Virus record (IMG/VR): IMGVR_UViG_3300030328_003021
Location: 440-28,630 of that record
DNA: 28,191 nucleotides
Source of the DNA: a virus
Reading direction: 5' to 3' (one strand)
The translations under genes and the position numbers were made by a program. Below the pieces are notes generated by a model. It saw only the letters and a program-made list of their open reading frames with translations. It was not told where the DNA came from and made no database searches. Below are positions 17,344-25,856 of this stretch, in pieces. The first letter of the stretch is position 1. Every line of letters begins with the position of its first letter.

Positions 17344-19086
17344 ATGGCAAGAAGTTTATTAGGAAAAGCAGACCCAACATTAGTACAAGGATCATTTAGA
17401 GAAGCTGCGGCTAACATACCTTTAAATCGTGGTCCTATATATGCAACACAAGCAGAAAATGTTAAAATGTTTCAAGATACAATTCAAAAAGCATATAACA
17501 TGCAGTTTGCTGATTACATAAATACTAATGATGAGTTAAAAACTGCTTCTAAAGAAATAATGAGTAGTATACAAAGTGGTACATATACTGATGATGAGAG
17601 TGTTTCACTATATACTAATGCTATTAGTGATTTAAAATCAAGATTAAAACAAATTCCAAAAGGTAAAAAAGGAGATTTAGATAGAGCAAAAGTAAGAGGA
17701 GAATTAAGTAGAATGAAAAACTCTGCTACAAACGCTGAAGAAGTTTTATCTAAAATATACACAATGATAAACAACGATCAGCACAACGTTGCTGGAACAG
17801 GGGAAATGTTACCTTTATTTAACGCAATAGCTCAAGGAAATGCTAAAAGAGAAGTTGTTAATGGAGAATTAGTTTATTCTATACCTACACAAGATGGTGA
17901 GGTAAAATTAAACCATAATCAACTTGCGGAAAAATTAGTGTTAAAAGATCACAAAGCAGATGCTAACTTCCTTAAACTAACAAAAAGTTATGTTGACGAA
18001 GGTAAAGTACAGGGTAATGTTTTTAACCCTCAAGATGCAGCTGGTTTGTATGAAAAATTAATTACATCAAAAAATAGCTATGCCCATTTAATAAACGAAT
18101 CACACGGTATGAAACACTCGTTTGCAGAAGCTTTTAACGGTAAAGATGATGATATCGCAGGACAGACTTATGTCACGTTAAATACTATATTAGAAGATTA
18201 TGGTGTAGATATTGATAACGACGGAAACCCAGATCAAATAACAGAAGATAACGCGTCTAAATTTATTGATGCTTTAACAAATATACATAGTAAAAATTTT
18301 AACTTTACCGCTGCTAAAAAAATAGCTAGTATGTATTACGCAGAAAATTTAGCTCGTCCTGAGTATGAAAGAGGTCAAGGTATTTTAAACGCTGCTACAG
18401 CTAGTAAAAATAAAAACAAGAAAGATACTGGTACTGGTTTAAGAAATAATGGTTGGGGAGCTGAATGGGTACAAACACAAGGAGATGGTGACGGGGGCCA
18501 ACGAGTGGGTTGGAACACTGTAGATGCTAATAGAAAATCGCTTTTATCTTTTGAAGATTTTGGTGGTGTTCATTATGAATACAAATACGAAGACATAGGT
18601 GGCGGGAAAACGCAATGGAAAGCGTACGACAGTGGAGAGTTTGTCAAGGATTTAACTATGAAACAAATAGCTAAAATAGAGGGATTATTAAAACCAGCAG
18701 ACAAAGATTGGTCAATATTTAATGAAAAAAGAGTAAGAGAATCGGAAGAAAATAAAGAAGCCAACACACCATCGGTCCCTATGGGCTTTACTTTAGCGTC
18801 ATTACAGTCTGACAATACTTCAAGTGTAAAAAATAATTTGCAAAATACGTTTGATGCTGATTTTCAAGAAAATTTTGAGGTAAAAGATGTTACTGAGTTA
18901 GTTTATTCTCCTCGAGTTAAAAGCAAGATAGCTAAAAAAGTAAAAAACAAAATAAGGATAATTAGTAAAGATGGTGTGTTTAACAAAGTTTATGATATAG
19001 GCCCAAACGCAACTCAAGAAATGGCGGCTCAAATTAATATAGACTTCCAAGATTACTTAAAACCAGATCCATTAGATAATAGATAA
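17344..19086 (+). CDS. Probable internal virion protein, unknown function
   Basis: This 580-residue, mainly helical, hydrophilic protein has no signal peptide or membrane helix. Its N-terminus (LLGKADPTLVQGSFREAAANIP) has a phage-structural look. The first 300 residues are helix-rich with many Lys/Asp. Residues 289-297 read DIDNDGNPD, a DxDxDGxxD pattern typical of Ca-binding loops such as dockerin, EF-hand or thrombospondin type 3. Around 340-420 lies a flexible Lys/Gly/Asn-rich linker, followed by a small beta-rich part (VHYEYKYEDIGGGKTQWKAY). Set between the 246- and 2252-residue proteins and only 11 bases upstream of the latter, it likely belongs to the same cargo or ejection set. No enzyme signature was recognised. 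Confidence 0.55.
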   Translation: MARSLLGKADPTLVQGSFREAAANIPLNRGPIYATQAENVKMFQDTIQKAYNMQFADYINTNDELKTASKEIMSSIQSGTYTDDESVSLYTNAISDLKSRLKQIPKGKKGDLDRAKVRGELSRMKNSATNAEEVLSKIYTMINNDQHNVAGTGEMLPLFNAIAQGNAKREVVNGELVYSIPTQDGEVKLNHNQLAEKLVLKDHKADANFLKLTKSYVDEGKVQGNVFNPQDAAGLYEKLITSKNSYAHLINESHGMKHSFAEAFNGKDDDIAGQTYVTLNTILEDYGVDIDNDGNPDQITEDNASKFIDALTNIHSKNFNFTAAKKIASMYYAENLARPEYERGQGILNAATASKNKNKKDTGTGLRNNGWGAEWVQTQGDGDGGQRVGWNTVDANRKSLLSFEDFGGVHYEYKYEDIGGGKTQWKAYDSGEFVKDLTMKQIAKIEGLLKPADKDWSIFNEKRVRESEENKEANTPSVPMGFTLASLQSDNTSSVKNNLQNTFDADFQENFEVKDVTELVYSPRVKSKIAKKVKNKIRIISKDGVFNKVYDIGPNATQEMAAQINIDFQDYLKPDPLDNR

Positions 19087-19097
19087 AATAATAAAAT

Positions 19098-22000
19098 ATG
19101 TTTGAATACAAAGGAGTAGAATACTCAAGAGAACAACTTGTTGACGCTGCCAATAGATACAATAATGGAGATTTTGAGGGATATTTAGAAGATATGAAAA
19201 ACAAAGGTCTTGTGGAAAAGCAAGCCGGCTCGACGGGAGACCCGACGATGAGCCAAAGAAGTATGGGGTCAGATTTGGAAACTGGTTTTTCGGAGCCAGT
19301 AAGTTGGTTTGATCAAACATGGTTTGGTAGAGGTATAAAAGCAGCTAGCACGACTGGTGAAGCCACAAATTTAATGTCTGAAAACTTTTCTAATATAAGT
19401 AGCGAAAGTATACAAGATTTTATTAAAGCTAAAGAACAGGAAGCTAGTACATATGTTGAATCTGAACGTATGAAAAAGTTTCAAAAAAAATACAAAGAAG
19501 AAGGTAGCACGTGGTCTGCTTTTTTTAGAGGTGTAAGAGAACAACCTGGTTTATTACCAGAACTATTTGTACAGTCATTAGGTACTCAAGTTGGTACATT
19601 AATAGATTCACCTGGCGCTTCAATTGCTGCAGCTGGAACTGGAGCTGCTAGTGGAGCTGCTGTTGGAGCAATACCTGGTGCTGTTGCTGGATTTATGGGT
19701 GGTTTAGCTACTTCAATGGAAGCTGCTCTAACTTTTGGCGAGTTAATAGAAACTCGATTAAAAGAAAAAAATCAAGAATTTACTGATGAAAACATAAGAG
19801 CTTTATTAGAATCAGAAGGTAGAGAGATAAGAAACAAAGCTTTAGGTAGAGGTTTAGCTATTGGTACTATAGAAGGTTTGTCTGGTGGTTTAGCTGGTAA
19901 AGCAGCTGTAGCTACTAAAGGTGTAGTAAAAGGGGCTAGAAAAGGTGTTGTTGGAGCTGGTGCTGCTGGTGTTGGTGTTGAGGCTGTTGGTGGTGCGGCT
20001 GGTGAAATAGCTGGTAGAGCTGTAGCTGGTCAAGAAATGGATGCTGCTGAAATTGGCTTTGAAGCTATAACAGGTACTGTAACTGCGCCTGTAAATGTTT
20101 CTGCAGCTTTATTAACAGCAAAACAACCTACATATAGATTAAACGGTGAAAGTGTTACGTACGAGCAAATGAAAGATTTTGTTGATACAGCTGATGATAT
20201 GGATGTTGCTAAAGCTGATATTAAAATGGAAAATGATTTTACTGGTATTGGTAAAAAAGCACAAGCAAAACAAGAGGCTGCTATAGAAGGTATAAAGTTA
20301 TCTGGTGATGAAGCTACAATAGCTGAAGTTGCTGACGCTAGAGCTGAGATAAAATTTCAAGATAATATGGAGTTTGCTAAAAAACATAGTAAACTTTATG
20401 GTTTAAAATTTACTGAATTAACTCAAGAAGAAATACAAGAAAGATTTAAAGATACTAAAAATTCTGAGTTATCAGAATCGTTAGGTGGTGTTATTGGTGA
20501 CGAAATAATAATAAACAAAGATTTAGCAAAGACTAAAGTTTTTGGTGACAACGTAGGTAATCACGAGCTGTTACATGGTATAATTAAAGCTAGCAAAGCC
20601 AATATAACACAAGATACTATAAATGATTTTTTAAATATTATAGGTAAAGAAAATGAAGCTATAATTCAAAAAAGAATTGATGATAATTACGATGCTGATT
20701 ACATGTCTAAAAATTTAGATGAATACTTTACTATATTTTCAGATGCTATAGCCAATGGTGATGTTAAATTTAACGATAGCATGTTTACTAAAATACAAGA
20801 TGTTATCAGAAGAATGTTCGCTAGTATTGGTATTGCAAATGTAGATTTTGAAAACGCAAGAGGTGCTTATAATTTTTTAAAAGACTATAATAAAAGTATA
20901 CACAAAGGAACTTTAAGCAAGGGTCTTAAAAAAGCAACAACAGGAACAGCTGTATTTGAAGATGCTGTTTTTTCTAAAGCGCCAGAAACATTAATTAAAA
21001 CAATAAAAAGAGGTAAAAATGCTAAAAAAGTTAAAGCTGCTGAAGACGCTTTAGTGCCACAATACCAAGCTTTAGCTTTAGAAGCTTTAGGTTATACAGA
21101 GAAAAAAGGTGATATACGTAGGGAAAACGTTGTGTCTGCTATTAATGAATACTATGAAGCTATTGTAAGAAATTACGATCCTAAAAAAGGTGCATTTTCA
21201 ACTCACGTTTATAATAATATAGCTCCTAAAAATGATACTATATTTGAAAAAGCTAAAACATTAGCTATACGTGAGGGCGTTAAACTTGACGCACCAGAAG
21301 TAAAAGAATTAGCTGGCGACGTGGGTGTAACTACAAACCTTGAAGATACATTTGTACAAAAAATAAATATACTTAAAGATTTTGCAATAACAGATAATAT
21401 TGCTAGTAAAATAAAAGCATTAATTAAAGTAGCGGAAGGCGACACGTTTAAACAGGTAATATCTAAGTACGCTGGTAAAGTTGGTGAACTTGTATTTGGT
21501 ATTCCTGCTAAAAAAATTATGGATAGTAAGGCTAATTTAATACCTACAACAAAATATAAAGAAGGTATGCCTATCCCAGCTGAAGCACAAAATATACAAC
21601 GATTTTTTCAAGCTGGAGAAAACATGAGTAAGTTTATAAAGTCATTACCACTTTATAATGTAGCTGATAAAACTGCTGACATAGATAAAATAGGTGAAAA
21701 CATAGAAACGCCTAGAAATGTTTTTGGTGTGGCTATTGGTTTAAAGGGCTTACCATTAGATTATTTTTACGAAAACTATACTGATCCAAAAGCATTTAGT
21801 AAAGATCCTAAAATTTATGAACAAAGAATAACGTCCAAAAGCGGTAGAAGTAGAGGCGTATCAACACAAACACAAGTTAAAAGATTAAAAGCAGAGTTTA
21901 GAAATCCCACAACTGAAACTATTGAAAAAGCTAAAAGAGATATAGGTATAACACCTAGAAACGAATCAAATATATACAATAGAGATATTGGTCAATTACA

Positions 22001-25000
22001 AAAAGGTTTCGCTAAAGTATATTCTATAAACGCATCGTTGTCAGGCGCTCAAAGATTTTTAGCTGATAAACTTAAAAAAGCACCAGCAGAAAAGAAACCA
22101 GCTATTAAAAAACAAATAGCAAGTGTTACAGCGGCGCAAGGTAAAGCTGCTTTTAGTAAAAGTATTGAAAACGTAGAGCAAATTATATCTATAAATGACA
22201 TTTTTCAATTAGAAACAAAAGGTATAGATGGCGTTTTAAAGTTTTTTAAAATTAATAAAAGTTATAATATAAAAACAGAAGAAGGCAGAAAAAAATTTTT
22301 AAAAGCAATAGAAACAAAATTACTCCCACTATTACCAAAAGAGTTTTGGATGAGTCAATCCGGTATTGATGTATTTACTGGTAGTAATGCTAATTACGGT
22401 TTGAGTATGTCTGAAACATATAAAGGCTCTGGTGTTTACAAAAATCCTACTGAAGCTAAAGCTTACAATAAATTTAGAAAAGATGTTAGAGCTCTTATAA
22501 AAAACCACAAAAACTTTGGTAAACCAATTAATAATGCTAATTGGAATATTGACAAAATATACACAACTGTTTTTGGTAATAAAAATACTTATAAAACAAA
22601 GCTTAAAGATACTAAAAGAATTAAAAAATGGAATAAAGATATAGCTTTAATTCATAAAGAAATGTGGAGTCGTTTTAATGAGGCAATTAAAAACGATGAA
22701 ACGGGTGAGTTAGCTGGAATTATAGGTACTTATTTAAAACTTACGGCTAACGATAAAAAGTCTTGGCATAGATTAGGCGCTCAAATAGCTGGTTACTCTA
22801 AAGAAATAAGTAAAAGAAAAAAAGGAGAAGCTAATATAGAGTTTGAACATGCTATGCCAGCTACAGCGGCTTATCTTTATTTAATGGATAGCATATTAAG
22901 AGATGGTGTTGATTTTAACACAGCTTATGATCTTGTTATTGATAATTACAAGCTAATAGTTTTAGATAAAGCTATGGACGATAAACTAACCAGTGCTAAA
23001 ACGGCAAAAGGTTATAGCTTACAAAAACGCATGCCAGACGATTGGAGTCTTATAGAAAACAAATGGTGGGAAAGGTACTTTAACAATATTGTAAACAATG
23101 TTGATGGTGGTATTGATCCAAGCTCTATAATAAATTTGGATGGCAAGACGTTTGCGGAAACTTTTAATATTAAAAAACCTATAACAAAACCAAACCTTAA
23201 TAAAACTAAAACACTTAATAAGGCTGGTAAGTTTTCTAGATCTAGCCAAAACGAACCTAAAGGTATTACCGTTTTAGATTTTGACGATACTTTAGCTACA
23301 ACTAAATCATTAGTTAAATTTACTACGCCAGAAGGCGAAACTGGTACTTTAAACGCTGAAGAATACGCTAGCACATATGAAGATTTACAAGATAAAGGTT
23401 ATACATTTGATTTTTCTGATTTTAATAAAGTTGTAAAAGGTAAGTTAGCGCCTTTATTTAATAAAGCAATAAAATTACAAGGTAAGTTTGGTCCTGAAAA
23501 TATGTTTGTTTTAACAGCTAGACCACCAGCTGCTCAAAAAGCTATATTTGATTTTTTAAAAGCTAATGGTTTAAACATACCTATTAAAAATATAACTGGC
23601 CTTGGTAATTCTACAGCGGAAGCTAAAGCGTTGTGGATAGCGGATAAAGTTGGTGAAGGTTTTAATGACTTTTATTTTGCTGATGATGCTTTACAAAATG
23701 TACAAGCTGTTAAAAACATGTTAGATCAGTTCGATGTTAAGTCTAAAGTTCAACAAGCTAAAGTTAAGTTTAGTAAATCAATGAACGAAAACTTTAACGA
23801 TATATTAGAAGAGGTAACTGGTATTGACACTAAAAAACGTTTTTCAGATATTAAAGCTAGAAAGCGTGGTGCTAGTAAAGGTAAGTTTAGATTTTTCATA
23901 CCACCGTCACACGAAGATTTTGTAGGATTATTATATAACTTCATGGGTAAAGGTAGAAGAGGTGATCAACATAGAAACTTTTTTGAACAAGCTTTAGTTA
24001 GACCATTGAATAGAGCATATAGAGAAATAGATACAGCTAAACAAGCTATAGCAAACGACTATAAAGAGCTAAACAAACAATTTGGAGATGTTAAAAAGAA
24101 ACTTACAAAGAAAACTCCAGATGGTGATTTTACATTTGAAGATGCTATAAGAGTTTATTTGTGGAATAAACATGGTTACGATATACCTGGTTTATCACCA
24201 ACTGATCAAACTAACTTATCAGAACTAGTAATGTCTGATCCTCAACTACAAGCGTATGCAGAAACTTTAAATGTAATATCTAAACAAGATACTTACGTAG
24301 ATCCAGGTAAAGGCTGGGAAGGTGGTAATATAAAAACTGATTTAATAGATGCTACTGGTAGAGTTGGTAGAGCTGAGTACTTTGCAGAGTTTAACGAAAA
24401 CGTTGATATATTATTTTCAGAAGAAAATTTAAATAAAATTGAAGCTGGTTACGGTAAAGATTTTAGAAGCGCATTAGAAGATATGCTTCACAGGATTAAA
24501 ACTGGAGTTAATAGACCAAAAGGACAAAGTGGCACTATAAATAAATTTATGAATTATTTAAATGGTTCTGTTGGTACGGTCATGTTCTTTAACGTTAGAT
24601 CTGCTATATTACAGCAAATGTCTATTGTAAACTATATAAACTTTGCAGATAATAATATGTTTGCTGCTGCTAAAGCTTTTGCTAATCAAAAACAATACTG
24701 GAAAGATTTTGCATTTATATTTAACTCAGACATGTTAAAACAAAGGCGTGGTGGTATTGGTACAGATATTAACGGTGCTGATCTTGCTCAAGCTGTAGCT
24801 GGTTCTAAAAACCCAACTAAAATAGTTATAAGTAAACTTTTAAAATTAGGTTTTTTACCTACTCAAATTGGTGATAATATTGCAATTGCTACTGGTGGCG
24901 CTACGTTTTATAGAAATAGAATAAACAAATATATTAAAGATGGTTTAAGTCAAAAAGAAGCAGAGGCAAAAGCTTTTACTGATTTTCAAGATTTAACGCA

Positions 25001-25856
25001 GTCAACACAGCAGTCTTCAAGACCTGATATGAGTTCACAACAACAAGCTAGTTGGATAGGTAAATTAGTTTTGAACTTTCAAAACATTACGTCACAGTAT
25101 AATAGAATAATTAAAAAAGCTGCATCAGATATATATAACAGAAGAATTACACCGCCTTACACCACTCAAGCACAAAGTGATTTAGGTAATTTATCTAAAA
25201 TACTATACTATGGTGGTATACAAAACGTTATATTCTATGGTTTACAAACAGCTTTATTTGCGGTAATGTTTGATGATGATAAAGATGAAGATCAAATATT
25301 AAAGAAAAGAGAAAGAGTTATAAACGGCAGTATTGACTCGATATTAAGAGGTTCTGGTATATATGGTGCTGTTATTTCTACGTTAAAAAATACTCTTATT
25401 AAATTTAAAGAGCAAAGAGAAAAAGGTTATAACAAAGATGAAAGTGCTGTACTAATGGAGTTGTTAAACTTTTCACCTGTTGTTGGTATTAAAGCTAGAC
25501 AAATAGTTAACGCTGAAAAAACTATTAATTATAATGAAAACGTTATGAGTGAAATGCGAACGTTTGAGGCTGATAATCCACAATGGTCAGCTGTTACTAA
25601 TTATACTCAGGCTTTAACTAATTTTCCAGCAAATAGATTGTATCAAAAAAGTATAAACATGCGTAATGCGCTAGATAAAGATTATACTAATTTCCAAAGA
25701 GTAATGTTTTTTAGTGGTTATACAACTTGGAGTTTAGGTTTAGGTGATAACGAAAGAATTATTGAAGCAAAAGAAAAAGCTAAAATAAACAAAAAGAATA
25801 AAAAGAAATCAACAAGAACAAGAACAAAAACTAGAACTAGAACAAGAACACGATAA
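19098..25856 (+). CDS. Giant multidomain (polyvalent-type) ejected virion protein
   Basis: This 2252-residue protein probably travels in the virion and enters the host with the DNA. In order: a short conserved-looking head (1-40); two Gly/Ala-rich, membrane-like segments (about 175-215 and 275-315); a zincin-like domain with HELLH at 489-493 and possible third ligand E542; a stretch resembling sigma-70 region 2 (about 645-705, NYDPKKGAFSTHVYNNI at 692-708); an unassigned domain with FEHAMPATAAYLYLMD near 1249-1264; a HAD domain with DFDDT (1394-1398), TARP (1473-1476) and ADD (1528-1530); a long helical region (about 1585-2220) of the sort found at the end of phage polyvalent proteins; and a Lys-rich, Thr-Arg repeat tail. 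FSKA, FSKS, FSRS and FSKS at 625, 1019, 1379 and 1558 lie near domain borders. No RNA polymerase or lysozyme motif was found. Domain calls are by motif only. Confidence 0.75.
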   Translation: MFEYKGVEYSREQLVDAANRYNNGDFEGYLEDMKNKGLVEKQAGSTGDPTMSQRSMGSDLETGFSEPVSWFDQTWFGRGIKAASTTGEATNLMSENFSNISSESIQDFIKAKEQEASTYVESERMKKFQKKYKEEGSTWSAFFRGVREQPGLLPELFVQSLGTQVGTLIDSPGASIAAAGTGAASGAAVGAIPGAVAGFMGGLATSMEAALTFGELIETRLKEKNQEFTDENIRALLESEGREIRNKALGRGLAIGTIEGLSGGLAGKAAVATKGVVKGARKGVVGAGAAGVGVEAVGGAAGEIAGRAVAGQEMDAAEIGFEAITGTVTAPVNVSAALLTAKQPTYRLNGESVTYEQMKDFVDTADDMDVAKADIKMENDFTGIGKKAQAKQEAAIEGIKLSGDEATIAEVADARAEIKFQDNMEFAKKHSKLYGLKFTELTQEEIQERFKDTKNSELSESLGGVIGDEIIINKDLAKTKVFGDNVGNHELLHGIIKASKANITQDTINDFLNIIGKENEAIIQKRIDDNYDADYMSKNLDEYFTIFSDAIANGDVKFNDSMFTKIQDVIRRMFASIGIANVDFENARGAYNFLKDYNKSIHKGTLSKGLKKATTGTAVFEDAVFSKAPETLIKTIKRGKNAKKVKAAEDALVPQYQALALEALGYTEKKGDIRRENVVSAINEYYEAIVRNYDPKKGAFSTHVYNNIAPKNDTIFEKAKTLAIREGVKLDAPEVKELAGDVGVTTNLEDTFVQKINILKDFAITDNIASKIKALIKVAEGDTFKQVISKYAGKVGELVFGIPAKKIMDSKANLIPTTKYKEGMPIPAEAQNIQRFFQAGENMSKFIKSLPLYNVADKTADIDKIGENIETPRNVFGVAIGLKGLPLDYFYENYTDPKAFSKDPKIYEQRITSKSGRSRGVSTQTQVKRLKAEFRNPTTETIEKAKRDIGITPRNESNIYNRDIGQLQKGFAKVYSINASLSGAQRFLADKLKKAPAEKKPAIKKQIASVTAAQGKAAFSKSIENVEQIISINDIFQLETKGIDGVLKFFKINKSYNIKTEEGRKKFLKAIETKLLPLLPKEFWMSQSGIDVFTGSNANYGLSMSETYKGSGVYKNPTEAKAYNKFRKDVRALIKNHKNFGKPINNANWNIDKIYTTVFGNKNTYKTKLKDTKRIKKWNKDIALIHKEMWSRFNEAIKNDETGELAGIIGTYLKLTANDKKSWHRLGAQIAGYSKEISKRKKGEANIEFEHAMPATAAYLYLMDSILRDGVDFNTAYDLVIDNYKLIVLDKAMDDKLTSAKTAKGYSLQKRMPDDWSLIENKWWERYFNNIVNNVDGGIDPSSIINLDGKTFAETFNIKKPITKPNLNKTKTLNKAGKFSRSSQNEPKGITVLDFDDTLATTKSLVKFTTPEGETGTLNAEEYASTYEDLQDKGYTFDFSDFNKVVKGKLAPLFNKAIKLQGKFGPENMFVLTARPPAAQKAIFDFLKANGLNIPIKNITGLGNSTAEAKALWIADKVGEGFNDFYFADDALQNVQAVKNMLDQFDVKSKVQQAKVKFSKSMNENFNDILEEVTGIDTKKRFSDIKARKRGASKGKFRFFIPPSHEDFVGLLYNFMGKGRRGDQHRNFFEQALVRPLNRAYREIDTAKQAIANDYKELNKQFGDVKKKLTKKTPDGDFTFEDAIRVYLWNKHGYDIPGLSPTDQTNLSELVMSDPQLQAYAETLNVISKQDTYVDPGKGWEGGNIKTDLIDATGRVGRAEYFAEFNENVDILFSEENLNKIEAGYGKDFRSALEDMLHRIKTGVNRPKGQSGTINKFMNYLNGSVGTVMFFNVRSAILQQMSIVNYINFADNNMFAAAKAFANQKQYWKDFAFIFNSDMLKQRRGGIGTDINGADLAQAVAGSKNPTKIVISKLLKLGFLPTQIGDNIAIATGGATFYRNRINKYIKDGLSQKEAEAKAFTDFQDLTQSTQQSSRPDMSSQQQASWIGKLVLNFQNITSQYNRIIKKAASDIYNRRITPPYTTQAQSDLGNLSKILYYGGIQNVIFYGLQTALFAVMFDDDKDEDQILKKRERVINGSIDSILRGSGIYGAVISTLKNTLIKFKEQREKGYNKDESAVLMELLNFSPVVGIKARQIVNAEKTINYNENVMSEMRTFEADNPQWSAVTNYTQALTNFPANRLYQKSINMRNALDKDYTNFQRVMFFSGYTTWSLGLGDNERIIEAKEKAKINKKNKKKSTRTRTKTRTRTRTR
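25812..25853 (+). repeat. Six-base coding repeat encoding a Thr-Arg/Lys tail
   Basis: Seven consecutive ACN + AGA/AAA/CGA units encode (TR)2-TK-(TR)4, residues 2239-2252 of the giant protein, and run to its stop codon. A Lys-rich stretch precedes it. Codon variation (ACA/ACT, AGA/AAA/CGA) shows it is not a fresh slippage product. Confidence 0.85.

Noticed and set aside
23012-23374. 120-codon antisense open frame
   Set aside because: It mirrors the strongly coding giant gene, including the HAD motif region, and has no start context of its own.
19098-25856. N4-type virion RNA polymerase as an identity for the giant protein
   Set aside because: No TxxGR-type or other single-subunit polymerase motifs were seen, and the motifs present point to zincin and HAD domains.
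19098-25856. Tape-measure protein as an identity for the giant protein
   Set aside because: No tail tube, sheath or assembly chaperone genes are nearby, and the internal enzyme motifs do not fit a simple helical ruler.
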